Shown here piece after piece: positions 25,058 to 33,959 of a stretch of 64,000 nt of DNA. Positions within the stretch are counted from its first letter, which is position 1, and the number at the start of each line of letters is the position of its first letter. The stretch comes from Actinomadura macrotermitis (GTDB taxonomy: Bacteria > Actinomycetota > Actinomycetes > Streptosporangiales > Streptosporangiaceae). The notes under the pieces are model-generated. The model did no database searches. It was not told where the DNA came from and was given only the letters and a program-made list of their open reading frames with translations. Made by a program: the position numbers and the translations under genes. The DNA lies in the NCBI RefSeq assembly GCF_009604375.1, contig NZ_WEGH01000001.1, forward strand, positions 1,860,001 through 1,924,000, read 5' to 3'.

Positions 25058-26980
25058 ATGATCCCGCTGCGGCCCGGCGACCCCGACCGGATCGGCCCGT
25101 ACCGGATCACCGGCCGGCTCGGCGAGGGCGGGATGGGCGAGGTCCTGCTCGGCGAGTCGCCGGGCGGCCGCAAGGTCGCGGTGAAGCTGATCCGCGCCGA
25201 GTACGCCGCCGACGCCCGGTTCCGGGCCCGGTTCGCCCGGGAGGTCGAGGCGGCGCGGCGGGTCAACGGCTTCTACACCGCGCCGGTGGTGGACGCCGAC
25301 GCCGACGCCGACCCGCCGTGGATGGTCACCGCCTACGTCCCCGGGCCGTCGCTGGCCGCGACCGTGCGCGCGGGCGGGCCGCTCCCGCCGCACGGCGTGC
25401 GCGCGCTCGGCGCCGGGCTCGCCGAGGGCCTGGCCGCGATCCACGCGTGCGGCCTGGTGCACCGCGACCTCAAGCCGGGCAACATCATCATGGCGGCGGA
25501 CGGGCCGCGCATCATCGACTTCGGCATCGCCCGCGCGCTGGACGCCAGCGGGATGACCGCCACCGGCGCGGTCCTCGGGACGCTGCCGTACATGTCGCCC
25601 GAGCAGCTGCACGAGGGCCGGGTGGGACCGGCCAGCGACCTGTTCTCCCTCGGCAGCGTGCTGGCGTTCGCCGCGACGGGCCGCGGGCCGTTCGACGCCT
25701 CCAGCCCGGGCGCGGTCGTGCACCGGATCAGCAGCCTGCGGCCCGATCTGGACGGCGTCCCGGACGACCTGCGGGAGATCATCGAGGGCTGCCTGGCCAA
25801 GGACCCGGCCGGCCGTCCGTCGCCGGCCGAGCTGATCGCCTCCCTCACCGCCGCCCCGCCGGCTCCGGCTCCGGTTCCAGAGCCGGCCCCGGCCCCACTC
25901 CCGCCACCGCCGCCGACCGAGGCGGAGCCGGAGAAGTTCTCCGCCGACCGCCGCACCTTCCTGATCGGAGGCGCCGGGGTCCTCACGCTCGCCGGGACGG
26001 GCCTGCTCGTCACGCTGGCGCACGGCGACATAGAGAACCCCAACCCACAGAGCGCTCCCGCATCGTCAGCGGGCAGCCCGCACCGCAAGCTGAGCGGCCT
26101 GAACGTCAAGCTGCGCTCGCTGGCGTTCGCCCCGGACGGCCGGGTCATCATCGCCGGCGGACGGCAGTACGCCGCCGACGGCCACGACAATGCCATCGGC
26201 CAGTGGAACGTCTCCACCGGCACCACCATCCGCACCCTCCCCGGCCCGCCCGGCGGCGTGGGCTCGCTGGTGTTCGCCCCCGACGGCATGACGTTCGCGG
26301 GCGGCGGCGAGGACGGCACCGTCCGGATCTGGCGGACCCTCCACGGCGAGGAGGTCGCCGTCCTGCGCGGCGGCCACACCGGGAAGGTGCTCTCGGTCGC
26401 GTACTCGCGGAGCGGCCGGATGGCCAGCGCCGGCCTGGACGGCCGGACCGTGCTCTGGGACTTCGGCAACAGCGGGAGGTTCCGCGTCCTGGAGCGCGTC
26501 AAGGGCAGCATGTCCGCCGTGGCGTTCTCGCCGCACGGCGACCTTCTCGCCGCCGCCGGGCATCGGGGCTCCGTCCAGGTGTGGGACACCATCACCGGCC
26601 GTCTGCTCCGCGCCCTCGACGCGATGCCCGCCAACGCGGTGGCGTTCTCCCCCGACGGGAGGACCCTGGCGGTCGGCGAGTACGGGAACCCCGGGGTGAA
26701 CGGCGTCCGGCTGTGGGACACCGGGACCTGGCGGCGCAAGGGCATGCTGTCGGGGCCGCCTGACGTCCAGGCGGTGGCGTTCTCACCGGACGGCACCGCG
26801 CTGGCCGCCGCCTCCGCGTCCGGGTCGGCCATCTGGGTGTGGAACCTGGCCGACCAGCGGGTCACGGCGAAGCTGAGCACCCCTGCGGGCGTGGCGGCGC
26901 TGGCCTACTCCCCCGACTCCGGCCTCCTCGCCGCCGCCGGGGACCGGTACCTCGGGCTCTGGCGGACGGACCGCTTCTAA
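25058..26980 (+). CDS. Ser/Thr protein kinase fused to WD40 propeller
   Basis: This is a 640-residue protein. The kinase domain (about 12-265) has the Gly loop LGEGGMGEV, VAVKLI with K43, HRDLKPGN with D137 at the catalytic loop, DFG (IIDFGIA) and MSPEQ, so it looks active. A Pro/Ala linker and one transmembrane helix (about 299-320, TFLIGGAGVLTLAGTGLLV) follow. About six or seven WD40-type blades (about 345-640) with LAFAPDG, VAFSPDG and VWDT repeats follow. The propeller would lie outside the membrane as a sensor or be a protein-docking platform. This PknB-like/WD40 arrangement is common in actinomycetes. Confidence 0.9.
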   Translation: MIPLRPGDPDRIGPYRITGRLGEGGMGEVLLGESPGGRKVAVKLIRAEYAADARFRARFAREVEAARRVNGFYTAPVVDADADADPPWMVTAYVPGPSLAATVRAGGPLPPHGVRALGAGLAEGLAAIHACGLVHRDLKPGNIIMAADGPRIIDFGIARALDASGMTATGAVLGTLPYMSPEQLHEGRVGPASDLFSLGSVLAFAATGRGPFDASSPGAVVHRISSLRPDLDGVPDDLREIIEGCLAKDPAGRPSPAELIASLTAAPPAPAPVPEPAPAPLPPPPPTEAEPEKFSADRRTFLIGGAGVLTLAGTGLLVTLAHGDIENPNPQSAPASSAGSPHRKLSGLNVKLRSLAFAPDGRVIIAGGRQYAADGHDNAIGQWNVSTGTTIRTLPGPPGGVGSLVFAPDGMTFAGGGEDGTVRIWRTLHGEEVAVLRGGHTGKVLSVAYSRSGRMASAGLDGRTVLWDFGNSGRFRVLERVKGSMSAVAFSPHGDLLAAAGHRGSVQVWDTITGRLLRALDAMPANAVAFSPDGRTLAVGEYGNPGVNGVRLWDTGTWRRKGMLSGPPDVQAVAFSPDGTALAAASASGSAIWVWNLADQRVTAKLSTPAGVAALAYSPDSGLLAAAGDRYLGLWRTDRF

Positions 26981-27561
26981 GGAGCGGGCCGCAGCACCGA
27001 CAGCAGGGTGCTCTCCAGATAGCCGCCCGCGTCCTCGGCGGCCAGGCGGCCCCCGGCGACATCGTCGGCGGCGGTGTGCAGCAGCGCGTAGACGGTGGCG
27101 ACGAGCCAGCCGACCGGCAGGTCGGTGCGGAACTCCCCGTCGGCCCGGCCGCGTTCGATGAGCCGTTCGACGTGCTCCATCGGCGAGTCGTGCAGGCGCC
27201 GCACCTCCCCGGCAGGCAGCGCCCGCCGCGCGGCCTGGTGGAGGCGGCCGAACCGGCTGAGCATCGGCCAGCACGTGCGCACCAGCCGGGCGAACGCCTC
27301 GCCCGGCGGGCCCGTCTCGGGCTCGGCGGCGGCGATGGCGGCCATGCTCTGCGCGATCGCGTCGGCGAGCACCCGGCGCAGCAGGTCCTCGCGGGAGGAG
27401 AAGTGCGCGTACAGGGTGACGCGGCCGACGCCGGCGGCCTTGGCGACGTCGGTCATGCTCGCGTCCGCGTCGCCGGCGAACAGCCCGGTCGCGGCGGCGA
27501 CGATCGCGGCGATGCTGCGCTCGGCGTCGGCCCGCCGGCGCCCCTCGGTGGCCTGCCCCAT
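26977..27561 (-). CDS. TetR-family transcriptional regulator
   Basis: This is a 194-residue protein starting at ATG 27561 with AGGGTC upstream. The DNA-binding helix-turn-helix (about 10-58) reads SIAAIVAAATGLFAGDADAS, MTDVAKAAGVGRVTLYAHF. Its C-terminal domain resembles TetR_C-type ligand domains of regulators of efflux or small-molecule metabolism. Its stop overlaps the convergent kinase stop by four bases. The target is unknown. Confidence 0.85.
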   Translation of the reverse strand: MGQATEGRRRADAERSIAAIVAAATGLFAGDADASMTDVAKAAGVGRVTLYAHFSSREDLLRRVLADAIAQSMAAIAAAEPETGPPGEAFARLVRTCWPMLSRFGRLHQAARRALPAGEVRRLHDSPMEHVERLIERGRADGEFRTDLPVGWLVATVYALLHTAADDVAGGRLAAEDAGGYLESTLLSVLRPAP

Positions 27562-27617
27562 GGCGCCGACCCTACAAGAACCCGAACACCCCTGTCGGAC
27601 CTGTGCCCGTGCCGTAC

Positions 27618-28877
27618 TCACGCAGGCCGCAGGCTCCAGAGGGCCGCCATCGGCAGGGCGCTGAGCTTCTCGCCGAAGGCCAGCTGCTGCTCACCGGCGT
27701 AGAGAACGATTCCGGCGAGAAAGCGCGCCCCGAGGCGGTCGGCCAGGTGCCGCAGGCCGCGGAAGTCGTCACGACGCACCGTTTCCGCGGCCTTGACCTC
27801 GATGCCGATCACGTCGCCCGAAGCGTGTTCGAGCACCATGTCGACCTCGACCTTGTCACGGTCGCGGTAATGGAACAGCTGGACGGGTTCCTCGGTCCAG
27901 GTGAGTTGACGGGCGACCTCGCCGATCGCGAAGTTCTCCAGCAACGGCCCGATCGGCGCGGTGGGATCCAGCGCGCGTTCCGCGGACAGGCCGATGAGTC
28001 TGGCGCCCAGCCCGGAATCGGTGACGATCAGTTTGGGGGTGGAGATCGCCCGGGTGGTCAGGTTCGACGACCATGCGGGCACCCGCTTGATCACGAAGAC
28101 CAGCTCCAGCAGATCCAGGTAGCGCGAGAGCGTCATTCTGGGCAGGCCCACGTCGCCGGCCATCGACTGGACCACCGCCAGGGTGCCCATGCGCGCTGCC
28201 ACGACACCGAGCAGGCGCCGCATCTCCGCCGGCCGCTCGATGTCGGAGATCTGGCGCACGTCCCGGGTGATCAGGTCGGTGACGTAGGAGTCGAAGAACC
28301 GCGCCCGGCGGCGGCCCGGATCACGGCGCACCGCTTCGGGGTAGCCGCCCCGCAGTGCCCGGGCCACGTAGTCGCGTTTGGTCAGTGCGCAGGGCCGCAT
28401 CGCCACCTGCCCGCCGTGCTGGAAGAGGGCGTCGACGAATCCGTCGGGAGCGGAGTCGATCTCTCCCTGGGACAGCGGCCACAGCTCGATCGTCTCGGTC
28501 CGGCCCGGCAGGGCGTCGGGCAGGTCCCGCAGACCCAGCAGCCGGGCGGAACCCGTCAGCAGGTACCGCCCCGGCCGGGTGTCGCGGTCGACTTCGCGTT
28601 TGATCGGCAGCAGCAGTTCGGGCACCCGCTGTATCTCGTCGATCAGCAGGAGGCCGTCGTGCCGGACGAATGCGCTGGGGTCGGCCTCGGCGGCGGCCCG
28701 CACCGCCGGATCATCCAGGTAGAGCTCCCGCGCGCCCGCGGAACGCTCGATGAGCATCCTGGCCAGCGTGCTCTTGCCGACCTGCCGGGCGCCGTTCACC
28801 ACCACGACCCTGGTGTCGGCCAGGGCTTCGAGCGCCATCCGTTCGGCATGACGTGTGTAGAGCCGGGGTCCTTCCAC
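27618..28877 (-). CDS. AAA ATPase with DUF4143 domain
   Basis: This is a 419-residue protein. GTG 28877 is preferred because AGGG sits 8-9 bases upstream; a longer frame to 28928 has no ribosome site. The P-loop NGARQVGKST (about 26-35) and Walker B LLLIDEIQRVPELL define an AAA_14 ATPase. The C-terminal half is a DUF4143 domain ending in a nuclease-fold-like region (EVDMVLEHASGDVIGIEVKA). The D..E-x-K spacing there resembles PD-(D/E)XK enzymes. The function of this widespread family is unsettled. Three 23-bp-spaced repeats lie just upstream. Confidence 0.85.
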   Translation of the reverse strand: MEGPRLYTRHAERMALEALADTRVVVVNGARQVGKSTLARMLIERSAGARELYLDDPAVRAAAEADPSAFVRHDGLLLIDEIQRVPELLLPIKREVDRDTRPGRYLLTGSARLLGLRDLPDALPGRTETIELWPLSQGEIDSAPDGFVDALFQHGGQVAMRPCALTKRDYVARALRGGYPEAVRRDPGRRRARFFDSYVTDLITRDVRQISDIERPAEMRRLLGVVAARMGTLAVVQSMAGDVGLPRMTLSRYLDLLELVFVIKRVPAWSSNLTTRAISTPKLIVTDSGLGARLIGLSAERALDPTAPIGPLLENFAIGEVARQLTWTEEPVQLFHYRDRDKVEVDMVLEHASGDVIGIEVKAAETVRRDDFRGLRHLADRLGARFLAGIVLYAGEQQLAFGEKLSALPMAALWSLRPA

Positions 28878-28909
28878 GCCGGTGACCCTAGCGCGCGGAA
28901 CACGGTCAT

Positions 28910-28970
28910 GTGGGCGTTCTGCCGACACTTGGGTGGGCGTTCTGCCGCTACTGCTGTGGGCATTCTGCCG
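28910..28970. repeat. Three 15-bp direct repeats at 23-bp spacing
   Basis: GTGGGCGTTCTGCCG occurs at 28910-28924 and 28933-28947, and with one change (GTGGGCATTCTGCCG) at 28956-28970. The period is exactly 23 bases, about two helix turns. The repeats lie 33-93 bases upstream of the ATPase start, so they may be a set of operator sites or an upstream element. Confidence 0.7.
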
Positions 28971-29035
28971 ATAACGGAATCAAAGCCATGAACGATTGCC
29001 GATCATGCCGGCCATGGGCACGTGAACCGGCGCGG

Positions 29036-29974
29036 TCATTCTCCTGGTGGGTGGTCGTCCCCTGGAGGAGCGTGGCGGGCGCGGTAGCGGCCGGGGGTGG
29101 TGCCGCATACGCGGGTGAAGGCGCGGTTGAAGGCGTATTCGCTGGTGTAGCCGACGGAGCGGGCGATGGGACCGATCGGCTCCGCGGTGGTGCGCAGGCG
29201 CCGGGCCGCCAGTTCCATGCGCCAGCGGGTCAGGTAGGCCAGCGGGGTCTCGCCGACCAGGGCGGGGAAGCGGCGGGCCAGGGTGGCGCGGGAGACGGCG
29301 ACGTGGCGGGCCAGCACGTCCAGGCTCCAGGGCCGGGCCGGGTCGGCGTGCAGGGCCGACAGCGCCGCGGCGATGACGGGGTCGCGCAGCGCCGTCAGCC
29401 AGGACGCCGACGGCTCGGCGGTCTCCGCCCAGGCGCGGAAGATGTGGATGAGCAGCACGTCCAGCAGCCGGTCGAGGGCGGTGTCCGCGCCGGCCCGGGG
29501 GGCCTCGATCTCGTGGGCCAGCAGACGGACCAGGTGCTCGGTGGGCCGGTCGGGGTCGGGCGGCAGGTGCAGCAGCGGCGGCAGCAGCCCGAACGGCGGG
29601 GTGGCGAGCATGGTGTCGTGGCGGTAGGAGGCGCACAGGATCCGGGTGCGCGCCGGCCCCGCGCCGACGGTGATCCGCCCGCCGGCGGCCATGGCCTGGC
29701 GGGCGGCCACGTGGTCGAACGGCTCGCACGGCAGCCCGGGGGCGGCGGCGAGCCGGTGCCGGGAGCCCGCGGGCAGCAGCACCAGATCGCCCGGCATGAG
29801 CCGGCGGGAGTCGTGGCCGTCCAAGTGCAGCCAGGCGGTCCCGGCGGTGATGACGTGGAATGCGGCGCCGGGGATGTCGGCGATGTCGAGACCCCAGCCG
29901 TCCCCGGCGTGCACGGTCGCGGCGACCGTGCCGCGCACTTGGGCGAGGGCCAGCACATCGGTCAGCGGATCCAT
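29036..29974 (-). CDS. AraC-family regulator with cupin sensor domain
   Basis: This is a 312-residue protein. The N-terminal cupin-like domain (about 15-180; AAFHVITAGTAWLHLDG, MPGDLVLLPAGSRHRL) matches the AraC-binding/cupin_6 type. The C-terminal pair of helix-turn-helix motifs (about 205-300) includes LDVLARHVAVSRATLARRF and IGPIARSVGYTSEYAFNRAF. Its gene is divergent from the short-chain dehydrogenase at 30113, 138 bases apart. By analogy with many AraC/SDR pairs it probably controls that gene. Confidence 0.9.
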   Translation of the reverse strand: MDPLTDVLALAQVRGTVAATVHAGDGWGLDIADIPGAAFHVITAGTAWLHLDGHDSRRLMPGDLVLLPAGSRHRLAAAPGLPCEPFDHVAARQAMAAGGRITVGAGPARTRILCASYRHDTMLATPPFGLLPPLLHLPPDPDRPTEHLVRLLAHEIEAPRAGADTALDRLLDVLLIHIFRAWAETAEPSASWLTALRDPVIAAALSALHADPARPWSLDVLARHVAVSRATLARRFPALVGETPLAYLTRWRMELAARRLRTTAEPIGPIARSVGYTSEYAFNRAFTRVCGTTPGRYRARHAPPGDDHPPGE

Positions 29975-30070
29975 GGCCTCAACGTACCGGGCGCCTCAGC
30001 CCGGCCGCCGCCGTGAGACTGACGGGCAAAGGAGTGAGCTTTTCGGGCATCGCTGGTGTCAGGGCCGTCC

Positions 30071-30104
30071 TCCTACGGTGAAGACGTCAACGACTCACGT
30101 AGGA
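30071..30104 (+). promoter_or_regulatory. Inverted repeat that includes the SDR ribosome site
   Basis: TCCTACG (30071-30077) is complementary to CGTAGGA (30098-30104). The right arm contains the AGGA of the ribosome site for the gene at 30113. It could be a regulator-binding site or a leader hairpin that hides the ribosome site. Confidence 0.35.
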
Positions 30105-30112
30105 GAAGTGCC

Positions 30113-30826
30113 ATGAAGGTCTCTGGTTCCACTGTTCTGGTCACCGGCGCCAACCGCGGGCTGGGCGCCTCCCTCGTCGCCGAGCTGCTGCGCCAGGGGG
30201 CGGCGAAGGTGTACGCGGCCGCCCGCCGGCCCGAGAGCGTCACCGCCGGCGACCCGCGGGTCACCGCCCTGGCGCTGGACGTGACCGACCAGGCGAGCAT
30301 CGACGCGGCGGCCGAGGCCGCGCCGGACGTCACCCTGCTGGTCAACAATGCCGGGGTGCTCGGCTTCGGGGACGTGCTGGACGGCGACCTGGAGCTGTTC
30401 GAGCGCGACATGCGGACCAACTACTTCGGCGCGCTGCGGACCGCGCGGGCGTTCGTCCCCGCGCTGCGCGCCGCCCCGGACGGGGCGGCGATCGTCAACG
30501 TGCTCACCCTCATCGCCCTCGCCCCGGTGCCGCCGATGGCCGGCTACTCGGCGTCCAAGGCCGCGGCGCACTCCATGACGCAGGCGCTGCGGGCCGGCCT
30601 CAAGGGCGACGGGATCGAGGTGATCGGCGCCTACCCGGGCGGCATCGACACCGGCATGCTGGCCGGCGTCGACGCCGACAAGGCCGACCCGGAGGTGGTC
30701 GCCGCCCGCATCGTCGCCGGGATCGACGCGGGCGACCAGGTGATCTGGCCCGACGACGCCTCGGCCGGGGCCGGGTCCGTCTACCTGGACGACCCGATCC
30801 GGCTGGAGCGGATGCTCGCGGGCTGA
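30113..30826 (+). CDS. Short-chain dehydrogenase/reductase
   Basis: This is a 237-residue protein starting at ATG 30113 behind AGGAGA. The classical SDR motifs are TGANRGLG (cofactor), NNAG and YSASK (catalytic Tyr and Lys). The residue 13 before the Tyr, normally the catalytic Ser, is Thr here (NVLTLIALAP), a substitution that can keep activity. It should oxidise or reduce a carbonyl/alcohol with NAD(P). The substrate is unknown. It is divergent from an AraC regulator. Confidence 0.9.
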   Translation: MKVSGSTVLVTGANRGLGASLVAELLRQGAAKVYAAARRPESVTAGDPRVTALALDVTDQASIDAAAEAAPDVTLLVNNAGVLGFGDVLDGDLELFERDMRTNYFGALRTARAFVPALRAAPDGAAIVNVLTLIALAPVPPMAGYSASKAAAHSMTQALRAGLKGDGIEVIGAYPGGIDTGMLAGVDADKADPEVVAARIVAGIDAGDQVIWPDDASAGAGSVYLDDPIRLERMLAG

Positions 30827-30839
30827 GCGCGGGCTTCGG

Positions 30840-33800
30840 TCAGGGCCGGGCGCGGCGCAGGATCTCCTCCTCGGTGAGCGGTGCGGAAGGATGATGGCTG
30901 AGGCACTGCGGGGCGCGCATGAGGACCGAGGAGAGGTCCGTCGAACTGGCGTAGAACTCCCCGGCGTTCAGGCGCCCGACCCGGTCGGCGCTGCCGCCGC
31001 GGGCCTTGGCCATCTCCTTGACGACCTCCTGCTGGGTGGCGTTGTTGATGCGGCCGATGAACACCGTGGTGGCGTTCCCCGAGACCTTGTTGTCGACGCC
31101 CTTGGGCGCCTGGGTGGCGAACACGAGGGAGAGGCCGTACTTGCGGGCCTGGGAGATGAGGGTCTGGGTGCTGGCCAGCGCCGCGGTCCGCTTCCCCGAC
31201 GGCGCGAAGGCCTGGGCCTCGTCCATGACGAACAGGCCGCTCAGCGGCCTGTCCCGTACCGGGTTGCGTTTGATCCAGGTGAACAGGGCCGTCTGGAGCC
31301 TGCTGACGAACCCGGGGCGGGCGTCGTCGGTCAGGCCGGCGAGGCTGATGACCGACACCCGGGCCTGCTTGCCGGGCGAGGGGGTGAGCAGGAGGCCCGG
31401 GTCCACCGGCTCCCCCGCTCCCGCGAAGAGCGGGTCGTTGACCGTTTCGGCCCGCAGGCGCTGGCCGATGTCGGCGGCGAGCTCGTCGGCCTTGCTGAGG
31501 TGGCTCGCGGCGAACGGCAGGTCCGCCAGCATGTCCAGGAGCGCGGGGAACCCCGAGCGCTTGGAACCGGCGAAATACTCCAGCGCCTGGCGGAGCACCG
31601 CCCTTTCCTTCCGTGCCTTGGGGGTGGCGCGGTCGAGCTGCGCGCGCGGGGCGAGCGTCTCCACCGCGAGGTTCAGCGCGGACGCCAGTTCGTCGGGTTC
31701 GTCCAGGAGCGCGGCGAAGTCGGGCAGCGGCTGGAAGCTCAGCGGGCGGCCGCGGCTCCACCCCGGCGTCCAGACCACGACCTCGGTGCCGGCGAAGTAG
31801 CGGTCCGCGCGGTCGGCGTCGCCGGGCAGCCAGCCCGCGGGCGGCTCCGGCCAGGGGTCGCCGAGCCGGGCGAGGTCGTTGTTCGGGTCGAGCACGATGG
31901 AGGACACGCCGCGCAGCGCGCACTCCTCGACGAGCCTGCGCAGCAGGACCGTCTTGCCCGAGCCCGACCCGGCGAACACCGCGACGTGCCGGGCCAGCAC
32001 GGGCAGGTCCAGCGACACCTGCGACCCGTCGTCCAGCCGGTGGCCGATCACCAGCTGCGGGCCCGGTGCCGGAGTGGCGGGCACGGGCACGGGCTCGGGC
32101 ACGGGTGGTGCGGTGGCCTTCTCTTCGGGCGCGAGCAGCCGGCCGAGGAGGTCGGTCGTGCTCGCCGGCCTGCGCGAGCGCAGCCACGCCTCCAGGTCGG
32201 GGTCGGCCTCCTCCAGCATGGTCCGCAGCGCGGCGAACACGCGCAGGTCGCCGCCCTGGACGGGCAGGCTGACCCCGCCCCACTCCTGCAGCTCCGCGAG
32301 TCTGGTGCGGGTCACCCCTCCGTCCGCCCAGTCGTGGTTGCGCAGGACGACGAAGGTCCGGTCGGGGACGTCGGGGCCGAGGCCCGACGCCTCCATCCCG
32401 GCGGCCAGCCGTGGGAGGTAGGCCTTGTGATGGGTCGCGCCGATCATCCGGAACGTCCAGTGGCGTTCCGCCTCGGTCTGCGGGTCCAGCGTCTGCCGGA
32501 GCTTGGCGTGCAGGGGAGGGCGCCTGTCCGACGGCGGCGGATCGGTCCGGAACGCGCGGCCGGCCGGACCCTGCTCCAGGATCCAGGCGTTCAGCCCGGC
32601 CAGGAGCAGCGGCGGGACCACCTCGTCCTCGCGCGCGGCGTCATAGGCGGCGTCGATCCGCGCGCCCGCCCGCAGCCCCTGGAACCGCGCGTCCAGCCGG
32701 CCGAGGTCGGGGGGCGGCGGCGCCGTGACCACGGCCTCGGCCGGCGCCGTGACCGCGGCCGGGACCGGCACCGGGTCGAACCGCTCCAGGAGCCGCACCA
32801 CGCCCTCGTCGCGGCACCGCCCGACGTGGTCGCCGACCCGCCGCAGCAGGGTGCGGGGCGTCATTCCGACGGACGTGCCGAAGGCGGCGGGCGCGATCGG
32901 CCACACCGGGTCGGGCGGGTCGAACCCCGCGCGGGCGAAGGCTGTGGCGAAGCGCCGCTCGATCATCGTGCGGGCGGCCCGGGGGTCGCCGAAGGTCGAC
33001 AGGGTGAGCGAGGTCCGGAACCTGTCGCGCGCGGTGCCGACCGCGTCCTTCTCGATGAGCTGCCAGGACGAGGGCAGGCACGCCACCAGGCACAGGGTCC
33101 GCCGGGTGATGTGGCGCAGGTCCATCAGGCCGCCCGCGATCCCCTCGATCGCGTCGGGCGCCCGGTCGTCGGCCTCCGCGCCGGCGGCGCGGGACCGGCG
33201 CGAGCCCTCCAGCACCGCGTCGATCTGGTCCACCGCGATCGTGAGGGGGCCGGTCAGCGCCAGCAGGGCCGACAGCTCCGCCACGATCTCGCGGTGCCCT
33301 TTCACGCCGCGGCCGAGGCCCCAGGCGGCGCGGTCCCCCTCCTGCGTCTCCGGGACCGACGACAGGTGGTCGTGGCCGACCTCCAGGGCCTGCCCCCCGC
33401 CGACCGCGTACAGCGCCAGGGCGCGGAGCGTGTCGCGGCACTTCAGCAGCCGCCTGTCGCGGGCGAGGAGGCCGTCGACGAGCGCGTCCAGGTCCTCGCG
33501 CGTGCAGGGCCGGTCCCCGGCGAACCGGCCGGCGACCCCGGCCAGCCCGGCCAGGCGCCGCAGGGCCACCACCGCCTGGATGCCCTCCTGCGACGTGCTG
33601 CGCCCGAGGTCCTCCACCATGGAGGCCGCCACGAGGCGCCAGAAGTCGCCGCCCGAGCTGAGGTCCACCAGGAAGAAGTAGCCGTCCGCCTCGGCGATCC
33701 GCTCCTTGACCCAGCCGAGCAGATGGGTCTTGCCCGCCCCCGCCTCGCCCACGATCACGACGCCGAGCGGGCTGGTGCCCGAAGCCGCCACGGCCTCGGC

Positions 33801-33959
33801 GATCCCGTCGGCGATCAGCCGCTCGGCCTTCGGCTGCAGGCCCGGCACGTGGAAGGGCGGCCGGTCCCAGGCGTGCTCGGCGGCCGCCGCCCAGTCCAGG
33901 ACCCGGGACACCTCGCGCAGCGCCCGCTCCTGCACCCCGTCCATCTGGGCCCCGCTCAT
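30840..33959 (-). CDS. Double P-loop ATPase, C-terminal HerA-like
   Basis: This is a 1,039-residue protein. ATG 33959 overlaps the preceding stop as ATGA. An N-terminal AAA/STAND-like module has Walker A GEAGAGKT (71-78) and probable Walker B LTIAVDQID (239-247). A middle region (about 420-600) includes FVVLRNHDWADGG and DLRVFAALRTML. The C-terminal module (about 635-1039) has Walker A GSGSGKT (664-670), Walker B LFVMDEAQ (D913, E914) and SLVFATQAPKGVDNKV, as in HerA/VirB4-type hexameric DNA pumps. Such ATPases drive DNA translocation in repair and anti-phage systems. It is the last gene of a four-gene coupled operon with a nuclease-like protein, so I infer a motor for a defence complex. Confidence 0.85.
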   Translation of the reverse strand: MSGAQMDGVQERALREVSRVLDWAAAAEHAWDRPPFHVPGLQPKAERLIADGIAEAVAASGTSPLGVVIVGEAGAGKTHLLGWVKERIAEADGYFFLVDLSSGGDFWRLVAASMVEDLGRSTSQEGIQAVVALRRLAGLAGVAGRFAGDRPCTREDLDALVDGLLARDRRLLKCRDTLRALALYAVGGGQALEVGHDHLSSVPETQEGDRAAWGLGRGVKGHREIVAELSALLALTGPLTIAVDQIDAVLEGSRRSRAAGAEADDRAPDAIEGIAGGLMDLRHITRRTLCLVACLPSSWQLIEKDAVGTARDRFRTSLTLSTFGDPRAARTMIERRFATAFARAGFDPPDPVWPIAPAAFGTSVGMTPRTLLRRVGDHVGRCRDEGVVRLLERFDPVPVPAAVTAPAEAVVTAPPPPDLGRLDARFQGLRAGARIDAAYDAAREDEVVPPLLLAGLNAWILEQGPAGRAFRTDPPPSDRRPPLHAKLRQTLDPQTEAERHWTFRMIGATHHKAYLPRLAAGMEASGLGPDVPDRTFVVLRNHDWADGGVTRTRLAELQEWGGVSLPVQGGDLRVFAALRTMLEEADPDLEAWLRSRRPASTTDLLGRLLAPEEKATAPPVPEPVPVPATPAPGPQLVIGHRLDDGSQVSLDLPVLARHVAVFAGSGSGKTVLLRRLVEECALRGVSSIVLDPNNDLARLGDPWPEPPAGWLPGDADRADRYFAGTEVVVWTPGWSRGRPLSFQPLPDFAALLDEPDELASALNLAVETLAPRAQLDRATPKARKERAVLRQALEYFAGSKRSGFPALLDMLADLPFAASHLSKADELAADIGQRLRAETVNDPLFAGAGEPVDPGLLLTPSPGKQARVSVISLAGLTDDARPGFVSRLQTALFTWIKRNPVRDRPLSGLFVMDEAQAFAPSGKRTAALASTQTLISQARKYGLSLVFATQAPKGVDNKVSGNATTVFIGRINNATQQEVVKEMAKARGGSADRVGRLNAGEFYASSTDLSSVLMRAPQCLSHHPSAPLTEEEILRRARP

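Noticed and set aside
27618..28877. DUF4143 ATPase as part of the four-gene defence operon
   Set aside because: It is separated from the operon by the AraC and SDR genes and has its own upstream repeats; no linkage is visible.
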